Shown piece by piece: positions 9,750 to 18,475 of a stretch of DNA of 33,847 nt. A model generated the notes under the pieces. It searched no databases. It was not told where the DNA came from and saw only the letters and a program-made list of their open reading frames with translations. Position numbers and translations under genes: made by a program. Position 1 is the stretch's first letter, and each line of letters opens with the position of its first letter. Source of the stretch: Verrucomicrobiota bacterium (GTDB lineage Bacteria > Verrucomicrobiota > Verrucomicrobiia > Limisphaerales > JADJPG01); contig JADJPG010000057.1 in the NCBI GenBank assembly GCA_016713365.1, positions 1-33,847 of the forward strand, given 5' to 3'.

Positions 9750-10916
9750 ATGCGTAACAACGTGAAACGAAACTTGAATCACTCTCCCGCCATGAAAACG
9801 AACAATCAGAAGATTGAAAACTGGAGAACGATGTTGGTGCGACTCGTCGCTCGCATTGGTGCGTTCTCACCCCTCACCCCGGCCCTCTCCCCGTTGAGGG
9901 GAGAGGGGGCGCGACCAGCGTCGCTGGAGAATGGCTTGCCCCTCGCCGCATTCAACGACGCCTTTCCACACGAGGAGAGAGCAGGAACGCGGCTACGCGC
10001 TTCCGAACAGCCGCCCGCGTCCAACGCGACTCCCTCTCCCCTCAACGGGGAGAGGGCCGGGGTGAGGGGTGAGTCTTTCCGATGGCTCCCATTCTTCGTT
10101 GCCGGTTCCGCGCGGCCGTCCTTGCTCACCCTGGCTTGCCTGTTGTTGGCCTCCACCACGCTCCGCGCGGAACTACCCGAACCCGACAACATCATCTACG
10201 GCGTCATCACGCGAAACGGGCTGCCCGTTCACGCGACCGACACCGACGTGGTGCTCGAAGCTCGGCGCAACTCCGACGGCGCCGTGGTCGCGAGTTACCG
10301 CATGGGCGACAGCGCCCGCTCCGGCGATAACTTCACCCTGCGCGTGCCACTGGAAGTCTTCACGCCCGTGTTCGATTCGCTGTCGTCACTCACCGGCACC
10401 GCGATGACCATCGTAGCGAGCGACTTCAACGGCAGCTTCGCCGAAGTGCCGTTCACCATGGGCGGCCGCGGCCAGTTCCATCAGCTCAACATCAGTCACT
10501 TCCTCGGCTTTGATTCCGACGGCGATGGATTGCTCGATGAATGGGAAATGTTCTGGTTCGGAAACCTCCTCCAGAGCTCGATCACCGACAAGGACGGCGA
10601 CGATTCGACAGACGGCGAAGAATATCTCGCCGGCACGGACCCCAACAACGGGAACAGCCGCTTCCGCCTTCAAATCCAGCGCACGGGTACAACCGGAAAA
10701 GAAGTGTCGTTCGTCGCCCAGGCGGCGGCGGGCAATGGCTACCAAGGCAAGATCCGCAGTTACACGCTCGAATGGACGACCGACTTGAACAGCAACAGCT
10801 GGATACCGCTGACCGGATACATCGGCGTAGTCGGCGCAGGCCAGACCGTGCGGTACCCGGTCCCGCCCCAAGGCCCGGCCACTGTCTTCTATCGCGCGGT
10901 GATCCAGCTCAACTGA
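9750..10916 (+). CDS. Exported protein with TSP3-like Ca-binding repeats; 5' end invaded by a palindromic element
   Basis: The longest frame starts 6 nt after the previous stop, with 'gagg' just upstream, and gives 388 residues. The first ~110 residues are mostly translation of an inverted-repeat element ('SPLTPALSPLRGEG' and 'SPLNGERAGVRGE'). A convincing signal peptide comes only afterwards ('SLLTLACLLLASTTLRA'), so the natural start may be the in-frame GTG at 10062, at the right end of the element and preceded by 'ggggagag'. The mature part has a beta-rich domain ('YGVITRNGLPVHATDTDV'), then two thrombospondin type-3-like Ca loops ('DSDGDGLLDEWE' and 'DKDGDDSTDGEEYLAGTDP') and a C-terminal beta domain ending in 'VFYRAVIQLN'. 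The tight spacing suggests cotranscription with the giant gene. Exact function is unknown. Confidence 0.8.
   Translation: MRNNVKRNLNHSPAMKTNNQKIENWRTMLVRLVARIGAFSPLTPALSPLRGEGARPASLENGLPLAAFNDAFPHEERAGTRLRASEQPPASNATPSPLNGERAGVRGESFRWLPFFVAGSARPSLLTLACLLLASTTLRAELPEPDNIIYGVITRNGLPVHATDTDVVLEARRNSDGAVVASYRMGDSARSGDNFTLRVPLEVFTPVFDSLSSLTGTAMTIVASDFNGSFAEVPFTMGGRGQFHQLNISHFLGFDSDGDGLLDEWEMFWFGNLLQSSITDKDGDDSTDGEEYLAGTDPNNGNSRFRLQIQRTGTTGKEVSFVAQAAAGNGYQGKIRSYTLEWTTDLNSNSWIPLTGYIGVVGAGQTVRYPVPPQGPATVFYRAVIQLN
9866..10073. repeat. Palindromic element with perfect 42-nt terminal inverted repeats
   Basis: Bases 9866-9907 are the exact reverse complement of 10032-10073 (42 of 42), separated by about 124 nt. 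Each arm is itself a hairpin: 'ccctctcccc', a short loop, then 'ggggagaggg'. In plus-strand translation the arms read 'TPALSPLRGE' and 'PLNGERAGVRGE', a pattern I recognise from dispersed REP- or MITE-like repeats in many GC-rich genomes. It contains no transposase. It lies entirely inside the reading frame of the TSP3-like exported protein. I see no clear target-site duplication. Confidence 0.85.
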
Positions 10917-11083
10917 GCAGGACCGCCGTTGCCGCAGTGATCCACTGCGGAGAATCGTCCATCGGACACGACAGGAATTGAAAACATTCCGGCAATCGGC
11001 GTGCAGGCAGGGCAGCGGAATTGCAGTGAACTGAACTCGTTCGCGGGCTTCCTCGGAAGCCGGACGCAAACGTTCAGCTCGTC

Positions 11084-12175
11084 ATGCAATTCAAAGTCGA
11101 TTTTCAACAGGCGCCGTTGCTCCTCATCTGGGAAGTCAGCCGCGCGTGCGCCCTCGCCTGCCAGCACTGCCGCGCCTCCGCCATTGACTGGCGGGATCCG
11201 CGCGAGCTTTCGCTGGAAGAAGGTCGCCGGCTGATCGATGACGTCGCGGCCATGGGTACACCGTTGCTCGTGTTGACCGGCGGGGATCCGTTGCAGCGTG
11301 ACGATCTTGAAGACCTTATCCGCCACGCCCTTTCGCGACACCTGACCGTCGGCACCATTCCCGCAGCCACGCCGCGACTTACCCGCGAGCGCGTGCTCTC
11401 CCTCAAGGCCGCGGGCGTGCATCAGATCGCGCTGAGCGTGGATGCGGAAACCGCGGCGAAGCACGACGCCTTTCGGGGAGTGCCCGGCACGTTCGACAAG
11501 GTCATGGAAGCCGCCGGCTGGATTCGCGATGCGGGAATCAATCTGCAGGCGAACACCGTCTTCGGGGCGTGGAACGCCGATGACTTCGACGCCATCGCGG
11601 ACCTCATCCAAAAGATGGGCGTCGTGTTCTGGGAAGTTTTCTTCCTCGTGCCCACCGGGCGCGGCGCTGCGTTGCAGAGCTGTTCACCGCGGCAGTTCGA
11701 GCAGCTGTTCGGCAAACTCTACCAACTCGCACGCCAGGCCTCCTTCGTCATCAAAGTGACCGAAGGCCAGCACCTCCGCCGTTTCATGGCGCAGAAGGAT
11801 GCGGCAGGTGCGCCCGATGTCACCCGCGCCCGCGCGAGGATGATGCTGGGTGGCAAGCCGGTGAATTCGGGCCACGGCTTCTGTTTCGTGGACCACGTCG
11901 GGAACGTCTGTCCAAGCGGGTTTCTCCCACTGGCCTGCGGGAATGTCCGCGAAACTTCGGTCATCGACATTTACCGGAACAACCCGGTCTTCCGCGAACT
12001 GCGCCAGTTCGAGCTGCTGAAGGGCAAATGCGGCGGCTGCGAGTATCGCGACCTCTGCAGCGGCGGCTCGCGCGCCCGCGCCTACGGATTGACCGGGGAC
12101 TACCTCGCGCCCGAGGAGTTTTGCGTTCACGAACCGCAGGCTATCTCGAAACCGGAGAGCCTCGTCATCGCGTAG
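11084..12175 (+). CDS. Radical SAM/SPASM protein (AhbD/NirJ-like branch)
   Basis: The protein has 363 residues, a normal length for the family. The N-terminal radical SAM core carries the [4Fe-4S]-binding motif C22-x3-C26-x2-C29 ('CALACQHC'), a 'LTGGDPL' segment near residue 65 for SAM binding, and 'IALSVDAE' near residue 125. The C-terminal SPASM-type region is Cys-rich ('GFCFVDHVGNVCPSG', 'LACGNV', 'KCGGCEYRDLCSGG'), consistent with auxiliary Fe-S clusters. Proteins of this shape include AhbD (heme b synthesis) and NirJ (heme d1), and also peptide-modifying maturases. I cannot assign the substrate: no precursor peptide gene or other heme gene is visible nearby. ATG 11084 fits 'VDFQQAPLLLIWEVSRAC' being the normal N-terminus. 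It is probably cytoplasmic and stands 167 nt after the previous gene. Confidence 0.87.
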   Translation: MQFKVDFQQAPLLLIWEVSRACALACQHCRASAIDWRDPRELSLEEGRRLIDDVAAMGTPLLVLTGGDPLQRDDLEDLIRHALSRHLTVGTIPAATPRLTRERVLSLKAAGVHQIALSVDAETAAKHDAFRGVPGTFDKVMEAAGWIRDAGINLQANTVFGAWNADDFDAIADLIQKMGVVFWEVFFLVPTGRGAALQSCSPRQFEQLFGKLYQLARQASFVIKVTEGQHLRRFMAQKDAAGAPDVTRARARMMLGGKPVNSGHGFCFVDHVGNVCPSGFLPLACGNVRETSVIDIYRNNPVFRELRQFELLKGKCGGCEYRDLCSGGSRARAYGLTGDYLAPEEFCVHEPQAISKPESLVIA

Positions 12176-12357
12176 CTTTTCCCTCCTACGAAACACCGAA
12201 AGTTTTATCGCTCCGACCGTTTCCCACTGTTCCTTCCCTGCCCGCGCCACAATTGGCGGTTGAGCTCCGTCCTCCGCCCTGCCATCCTCTTCCGCGAACC
12301 CTGCTGAAACCGACGTCGCCCAGACGCGCCGTCAAAAAATCGGTCGCTCGAGATGTT

Positions 12358-15300
12358 ATGAAATCAACTTTCCTCTGCGCGTTCGCACTCGGTCTCTCCC
12401 TGCAACTCAGCACCGCTGCCGACAGCGTCGTCGTCTTCAACGAGATCAACTACCACCCGACGACCAACGAGTCCGCCCACGAATGGATCGAACTGCACAA
12501 CCAGATGGCCATCGACATCGACCTCTCCGCCTGGTCTGTGCGCGGAGGAGTCGATTTCACATTTGCCGAAGGAACCATCATCCCCGGCGGCGGTCATCTG
12601 GTCGTCGCCGCCAATCCTGCTGCGCTCCAGACCGCCATCGGGCTGACCAACGCCGTCGGTCCGTTCACCGGTCGCCTGAACAATTCCTCCGCGCGGCTCG
12701 AACTCCGCGATCGCAACGGCCGCATCATGGACCGGTTCGATTACGGGGATGAAGGCAAGTGGCCGATCGCTCCCGATGGTTCGGGCGCCACGCTCGCCAA
12801 GCGCGATCCCAATTCCCCGAGCGACTCGCCGGATTACTGGACATCGAGCGTCGTCTCCGGCGGCACACCCGGCGGCCGAAACTTTCCGAAATCATTCAAG
12901 CCGCAACGGCGGACCTACATCAGCTTCGACTCGCTCTGGCGCTTCGAAGCCTCCGGAACCGATCTGGGCGACGCATGGCGCGCGCCGGGCTTTGATGACA
13001 GCGCATGGGGCGGACGCAACAGCGCCACTCTCGTGGGTTACTGGCCGTTCAACGGCGACGCCATCGGCCTGCGCGGCACGAGCGGCACATTCGTGGGCGC
13101 GGTCGCCACGACCACCGACCGAAACGGCGCGGCCGACGGCGCACTTGGCTTCGCTGGAAATCTTTCCCAACACGTCAGCGTGCCCGGCGGCGGTGGATTG
13201 AACGCCGCGAGCCAGGGCACCATCAGCCTTTGGGTAAAATGGAACGGCACCCAGGACGCCGATTGCTGCGGAGGCTTTGGCGCGGTGCTGTCACGTCAGG
13301 CGAACGGCCAGTTCTCCGACACCATTCTCGCCCTCAACAACGCCAACCCCGCCAGCGCCCGCCTCATTTGGCGCCAATCCGGTGGTCCGGCGCCGATCTT
13401 GATTACCAGCTCCACCCCGGTGGGCACCAACTGGCATCACATTGCCATCACCTTCTCGCCCGCCGGTACCACGCTCTACGTGGATGGCGTCGCGGACGGT
13501 TTCGCCGTGGGCTCCCCCATGAACAACGGCGCCGGCACCCCGCTCGCCATCGGCGCATGGGCTGGCGACGGCGGCGGCTTCTCCACATCGAGCATCGATG
13601 ACGTCGCCGTCTGGGACAGGCCGCTCAACGCCGCCCAAGTCGCCACACTTTCCTCCCAGACGAAAACGCCGCTCGACTACGCCTCACCCGAAGGCGCCGT
13701 GTATTATTCCGGCGACGGACGGCTCGCTCAAAGCGACGAACTGCGCCTCACCGCCCTGCCCACCGGCCCGACCACCTATTACTTCCGCAACACATTCCAA
13801 TTTGGCGACGATCCGTCCTCGGCCGATTTGAAACTCGATTTCGCGGCGGACGACGGCGCGATCTTCTACCTCAATGGCCAGGAAGTTCATCGCCACAACA
13901 TGCCGGCCGGACCGGCCACCTACTCCACGCTCGCCAGCAGCACCGTCGGCGACGCAGCGATCCTTAATGGCATTTCGATCCCGAACACTCATCTCGTCGT
14001 CGGCAACAACGTTCTCGCCGTGGAAGTCCATCAAGCCAGCGCCGACGATCCTGGAATGGTTTTCGGTGCCGGACTCAACGCCACCGTAGTTCCGCTGCCC
14101 CAGGGCCCGCCGCCCATAGCCGTCGATCCGGGAACTCTCGTGTTCAACGAACTGGGCGCCGGCGGCCTTGCCACCGTTGACATCGAACTGATCAATCGCG
14201 GCAAGGAATCGATCGGCGTGGGCGGCTACATCCTGCGCCGGACCGGCACCTCGCCCGACGCCGAGTTCGTCCTGCCGCCGCAAACCGTTCCCGCCGGTGA
14301 ATTCCTCACGTTGAACCAGACGGCGCTCGGATTCACCGTGGCCGCCGGCGACAAGCTGTTCCTCCTTCCTCCGGGCGGAAGCCGCGTTGCGGACGCCAAG
14401 GAAGTTCACAGTCGCCCGCGCGCTCGGGTGCCCGATGGCTACGGTGATTTCCTCACGCCCACGGTGCTCACGCCCGGCACCAGCAACATCGTCAGCCTGC
14501 GCGATGAAATCGTGATCAACGAAATCTTCTATCACGGGCCGCCCACGCTGGAAGTTCCCGCCACCATCGCGCCCACGACGAATCTCTTCTTCACCAATCT
14601 CTGGCGCTACGAGCAATCCGGCACGGACCTCGGCACCGAATGGCGCGAACCCGGTTACGACGACAGCGCGTGGCCGATCGGCGCCGGCTTGTTCTTTGTC
14701 AGCACGAACAACCTCGCCGCGCCAAAGAACACCCCGCTCACGCTCGGGCCGACGACGTATTATTTCCGCTCCGAACTCGTCTACACCGGCACGCCCGCGA
14801 TCCTCACCTTAAATGCCCGTCACATCATGGACGACGGCATCGTGGTCTACCTCAACGGCCGTGAAATCCTCCGCGCGAACATGCCGCTATCCGGTCCGAT
14901 TCGTTACACGAACTTCGCCAACACTCCCGTCAGCGTCGCCGCGATCCGCACGGCCGTGCCGGTTGCGCTGACAAATCTCATTCTCGGCACGAACATCATC
15001 GCCGCCGAAGTCCACCAAGCGAGCGTCTCCGGTGACGACGTCGTCTTTGGCTTTGAACTCAGCGGCACCATCGAAGCGACGCCGCGCATCCCATATCAGG
15101 GTTCCGATGAGGAATGGCTGGAGCTCTTCAACCAAAGCAGCAACGCCGTGAGTCTCGCGGGCTGGCGACTGGACGAAGGAATCGATTTCCGTTTCGGCAC
15201 CAACGATTCCATTCCGCCCGGCGGCTATCTCGTCGTCGCAAAAGACCCGGCGGCGTTGCAGGCGAAGTTCCCCGGCGTGCCCGTTGTCGGCCCGTATGAC

Positions 15301-18300
15301 AATCGTCTCTCGCACTCGGGCGAACGCGTCGTATTGCGTGATGCCTCGGATAATCCGGCGGACAGCGTGACTTACTCCGACGATGGTCGCTGGCCGGGCG
15401 CAGCCGATGCGGGCGGCGCCAGTCTGGAACTGCGCGATCCGCGCGCCGACAACAACGTCGGCGAATCGTGGGCGGCAAGCGACGAAAGCAATCGCTCGTC
15501 CTGGCGCACCTATAGTTACCGTGGAGTCGCCGCCGCCAGCCCGGTCGGTCCCGACGGACAGTGGAAGGAGTTCGTGATGGGCCTGCTGGATAACGGCGTC
15601 ATCCTGCTCGACGACATCGCGGTGATCGAAACGCCCTCCACGACACCGACGAACCTCATCCAGAACGGCACGTTCGAAACCGGCACGAACAAGTGGCGCA
15701 TCATTGGCAATCATCACGGTGAAGTGATCGACGACCCCGATCAACCCGGCAACAAGGTGCTCAAGCTCACCGCCAACGGAAGCACGGAACACATGAGCAA
15801 CCACGGTGAAACCACGCTCGCTGGCGGACGCGACACCGTGAACGGACGCGAATATCTCATCACCTTCCGCGCGAAATGGATCAGCGGTTCCCGTCAATTC
15901 CATACGCGGCTTTACTTCAATCGTCTCGCCCGCACGACTTACCTCGAAGCGCCGGAACAACACGGCACCCCGGGCTCGCAGAACACCGCGTTCGTCCCGA
16001 ACATCGGCCCCAGCTTCGATGGCTTGCGTCATTCACCCGCAGTCCCAGGAGCGTTTGAACCTGTGACCGTTTCGGTTCACGCGACGGATCCCGACGGATT
16101 GAACGAGATCGCCTTGTGGTGGCGTCCAGACGGCGGCGACTGGAGCAGCATCGTTATGGTGCCGAGCGCTGAATCGCCCGGGATCTTCTCAGCCAGTCTT
16201 CCCGGTCGCCCCGCCGGATCGATCGTCCAGTTCTACGTCGACGGCGCGGATGGCCATGGCGTTCGCTCGTTCTTCCCCGCCGACGGCGCCAACTCACGCG
16301 CACTTTACCGTGTGGACGACGGACTCGCCGCCACGAACGGCCTGCACAACTTCCGCCTCGTCACCTTGACCGAGGATTCCGACCAGCTCTTCCGAACCGT
16401 CAACCTGATGAGCAACGAGCGCATCGGTTGCACGGTGATTTACGACGAGCAGGAGATATTCTACGACGTGGGACTGCGCCTGAAGGGCAGCGAACACAGC
16501 CGGACGACGACACCGCGACTCGGATTCAACGTCAGTTTCCCCAGCGCACAAAAGTTCCGCGGCATTCACAGCACGGTGGCGCTTGATCGCTCGGAGAGCA
16601 CCGGCTTCGGCCAGCGGGAGATGCTGATCCACCAGACCCTGAATCACGTCGGCGGCGTCCCGACCAAGTATCACGACCTCGTGCAAATCATGGCGCCGCG
16701 TCCGGACTACACCGGCACGGCGGAACTTCAGCTCGCGCGTTACTCGGATGTGTTCCTCGACGATCAGTTCGAGGACGGCGCGGATGGCACGGTCTTCGAA
16801 TACGAACTCGTCTACCAGCTCAACTCCACGGACACCGGCACGCCCGAGGGCAACAAGGTGCCGAATCCCGATTCGGTCGTTGGCACGACCATCCGCAATC
16901 TCGGCGACGACAAGGAGAACTACCGCTGGACGATGCTGCTGAAGAACAACGAAGACCGGGATGACTACGCCCGCATCATGGCGTTCAGCAAATGGATGGC
17001 GACCACCGGCACCAACTTCACCAGCCAGCTGACGAACGTTATCGACGTGGATCGCTGGCTGCGCGGCACCGCGGCGAACGTCGTCTCCGGCGCCGGCGAC
17101 AGCTACGGCGGGGACGGTTCACAGCACAACGTCCAGTTCTACGTGCGCCCCAGCGACGGCCGCGTCATCTATTTCCCTCACGACGTCGATGCGTTCTTCG
17201 ACGCGAGTCGCCCTGCGGTTCCGAACGGAGATCTGTCCAAGATTCTCGCCATCCCGGCCTACGCCCGCGCCTACTACGGCCATCTCCGGGAGATTCTGGA
17301 AACCACCTACAACGCGAACTACATGACGCGCTGGGCGAATCACTTCGGTCGTCTGTTGCCCGCGCAGAACTTCGCCGGGCACCTCGCCTTCATCGTGCAA
17401 CGCGGTACCGTGTTGAACAACGCGATCAACACCGCCGTCCCGAATGTTGCCTTCAACATCAGTTCGAGCGGCGGCAATAACTTCGGCACCACGAGCAACA
17501 CCATCACCTTTACCGGCACCGCGCCGCTGGCCGTTCGGTCGATCGAAGTCAACGGCGTCAGTTATCCGATCACCTGGACCAGCGCCACCGCGTGGTCCAT
17601 TCAGCTCCCGCTCTTCAGCGGCCTGAACCCGCTTGTGGTGCAGGGCGTGGACCGATCCGGCATCCGCCTCACGAACGCGATCGACACAATTACCATCACG
17701 AACAACGGCTCCGGCGTTTTGCTCCCCGTGGTGATCAATGAATGGATGGCCGACAACGCCGGTCCTTCCGGGCTCATCGATCCGGCGGACGGCTTGTTCC
17801 AGGACTGGTTCGAGCTGTTCAATCCCAACACGAACGCCGTCAACCTCGCGGGCTTCTACCTGACCGATACGCTAAGCCAGCCGGCTAAATGGCAGATTCC
17901 GCTCGGCACCGTCATTGATCCCGGCGCATTCCTTCTCGTCTGGGCCGATAACGAGCCGGAGCAGAACATCTCGTATCCCACCAACGGACATCTCCACGCT
18001 GGATTCCAACTCAGCGCCAACGGCGAAGTGCTGGCGCTTTATTCGCCCGGACTCGTCGCGCAACACGCCGTGGTGTTCGGACCGCAGTTTCAAAACGTCA
18101 GCCAGGGCCTGTTCCCGGATGGCATGACCAACTCCGTTTACTCGATGACCAACTGGACGCCGCGCACTGCGAACTCACTCGCCAACCGCGAAATCTTGCG
18201 CGTCATCGCGTTCAACGGAACCAGCGTCACGCTCCAGACCGACGTGATTGCCGGACGCAACTACGCGATCGAATTCAAGAACAGTCTCGCCGAGGAAACG

Positions 18301-18408
18301 TGGCAGCCGCTGGGCGATCCGCGTTCCTCCGCCGGCGCCACCCTCACCGTGACTGACACCACCGCGGCTCCGCTCCAACGATTCTATCGCATCAAGCGCC
18401 TGGACTAG
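12358..18408 (+). CDS. Exported LTD/LamG/CotH-kinase multidomain protein, 2016 aa
   Basis: I start at ATG 12358 because a clean signal peptide follows ('MKSTFLCAFALGLSLQLSTA'). An open frame extends upstream to 12028, but that would overlap the radical SAM gene. Domains, in residues: lamin-tail (LTD) 25-165; a jelly-roll-like module starting near 190 with a LamG domain at about 225-424 inserted in it; module continuation to about 580; LTD-like 590-710; a second jelly-roll module about 747-905; LTD 910-1058; CBM4/9-like 1098-1200; Ig-like 1230-1320; CotH-kinase-like about 1340-1680; LTD 1788-1944; C-terminal strand domain ending 'RFYRIKRLD'. The CotH region has 'LRLKGSEHSR' and the acidic 'HDVDAFFD' (H1608, D1609, D1611, D1615), resembling the metal-binding DxD of spore-coat kinase CotH. 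Protein kinase or transferase activity on secreted partners is possible but unproven. Confidence 0.88.
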   Translation: MKSTFLCAFALGLSLQLSTAADSVVVFNEINYHPTTNESAHEWIELHNQMAIDIDLSAWSVRGGVDFTFAEGTIIPGGGHLVVAANPAALQTAIGLTNAVGPFTGRLNNSSARLELRDRNGRIMDRFDYGDEGKWPIAPDGSGATLAKRDPNSPSDSPDYWTSSVVSGGTPGGRNFPKSFKPQRRTYISFDSLWRFEASGTDLGDAWRAPGFDDSAWGGRNSATLVGYWPFNGDAIGLRGTSGTFVGAVATTTDRNGAADGALGFAGNLSQHVSVPGGGGLNAASQGTISLWVKWNGTQDADCCGGFGAVLSRQANGQFSDTILALNNANPASARLIWRQSGGPAPILITSSTPVGTNWHHIAITFSPAGTTLYVDGVADGFAVGSPMNNGAGTPLAIGAWAGDGGGFSTSSIDDVAVWDRPLNAAQVATLSSQTKTPLDYASPEGAVYYSGDGRLAQSDELRLTALPTGPTTYYFRNTFQFGDDPSSADLKLDFAADDGAIFYLNGQEVHRHNMPAGPATYSTLASSTVGDAAILNGISIPNTHLVVGNNVLAVEVHQASADDPGMVFGAGLNATVVPLPQGPPPIAVDPGTLVFNELGAGGLATVDIELINRGKESIGVGGYILRRTGTSPDAEFVLPPQTVPAGEFLTLNQTALGFTVAAGDKLFLLPPGGSRVADAKEVHSRPRARVPDGYGDFLTPTVLTPGTSNIVSLRDEIVINEIFYHGPPTLEVPATIAPTTNLFFTNLWRYEQSGTDLGTEWREPGYDDSAWPIGAGLFFVSTNNLAAPKNTPLTLGPTTYYFRSELVYTGTPAILTLNARHIMDDGIVVYLNGREILRANMPLSGPIRYTNFANTPVSVAAIRTAVPVALTNLILGTNIIAAEVHQASVSGDDVVFGFELSGTIEATPRIPYQGSDEEWLELFNQSSNAVSLAGWRLDEGIDFRFGTNDSIPPGGYLVVAKDPAALQAKFPGVPVVGPYDNRLSHSGERVVLRDASDNPADSVTYSDDGRWPGAADAGGASLELRDPRADNNVGESWAASDESNRSSWRTYSYRGVAAASPVGPDGQWKEFVMGLLDNGVILLDDIAVIETPSTTPTNLIQNGTFETGTNKWRIIGNHHGEVIDDPDQPGNKVLKLTANGSTEHMSNHGETTLAGGRDTVNGREYLITFRAKWISGSRQFHTRLYFNRLARTTYLEAPEQHGTPGSQNTAFVPNIGPSFDGLRHSPAVPGAFEPVTVSVHATDPDGLNEIALWWRPDGGDWSSIVMVPSAESPGIFSASLPGRPAGSIVQFYVDGADGHGVRSFFPADGANSRALYRVDDGLAATNGLHNFRLVTLTEDSDQLFRTVNLMSNERIGCTVIYDEQEIFYDVGLRLKGSEHSRTTTPRLGFNVSFPSAQKFRGIHSTVALDRSESTGFGQREMLIHQTLNHVGGVPTKYHDLVQIMAPRPDYTGTAELQLARYSDVFLDDQFEDGADGTVFEYELVYQLNSTDTGTPEGNKVPNPDSVVGTTIRNLGDDKENYRWTMLLKNNEDRDDYARIMAFSKWMATTGTNFTSQLTNVIDVDRWLRGTAANVVSGAGDSYGGDGSQHNVQFYVRPSDGRVIYFPHDVDAFFDASRPAVPNGDLSKILAIPAYARAYYGHLREILETTYNANYMTRWANHFGRLLPAQNFAGHLAFIVQRGTVLNNAINTAVPNVAFNISSSGGNNFGTTSNTITFTGTAPLAVRSIEVNGVSYPITWTSATAWSIQLPLFSGLNPLVVQGVDRSGIRLTNAIDTITITNNGSGVLLPVVINEWMADNAGPSGLIDPADGLFQDWFELFNPNTNAVNLAGFYLTDTLSQPAKWQIPLGTVIDPGAFLLVWADNEPEQNISYPTNGHLHAGFQLSANGEVLALYSPGLVAQHAVVFGPQFQNVSQGLFPDGMTNSVYSMTNWTPRTANSLANREILRVIAFNGTSVTLQTDVIAGRNYAIEFKNSLAEETWQPLGDPRSSAGATLTVTDTTAAPLQRFYRIKRLD

Positions 18409-18475
18409 TCATCGCTCCGCGAATTCATCACACGAAAGCTGGAACTCGCGCCGCGCGGTTGGCAAACTCGTCGTC

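Noticed and set aside
12028..12357. Upstream extension of the LTD/CotH gene
   Set aside because: It would overlap the radical SAM gene by 148 nt and place Arg/Pro-rich sequence before a clear signal peptide at 12358.
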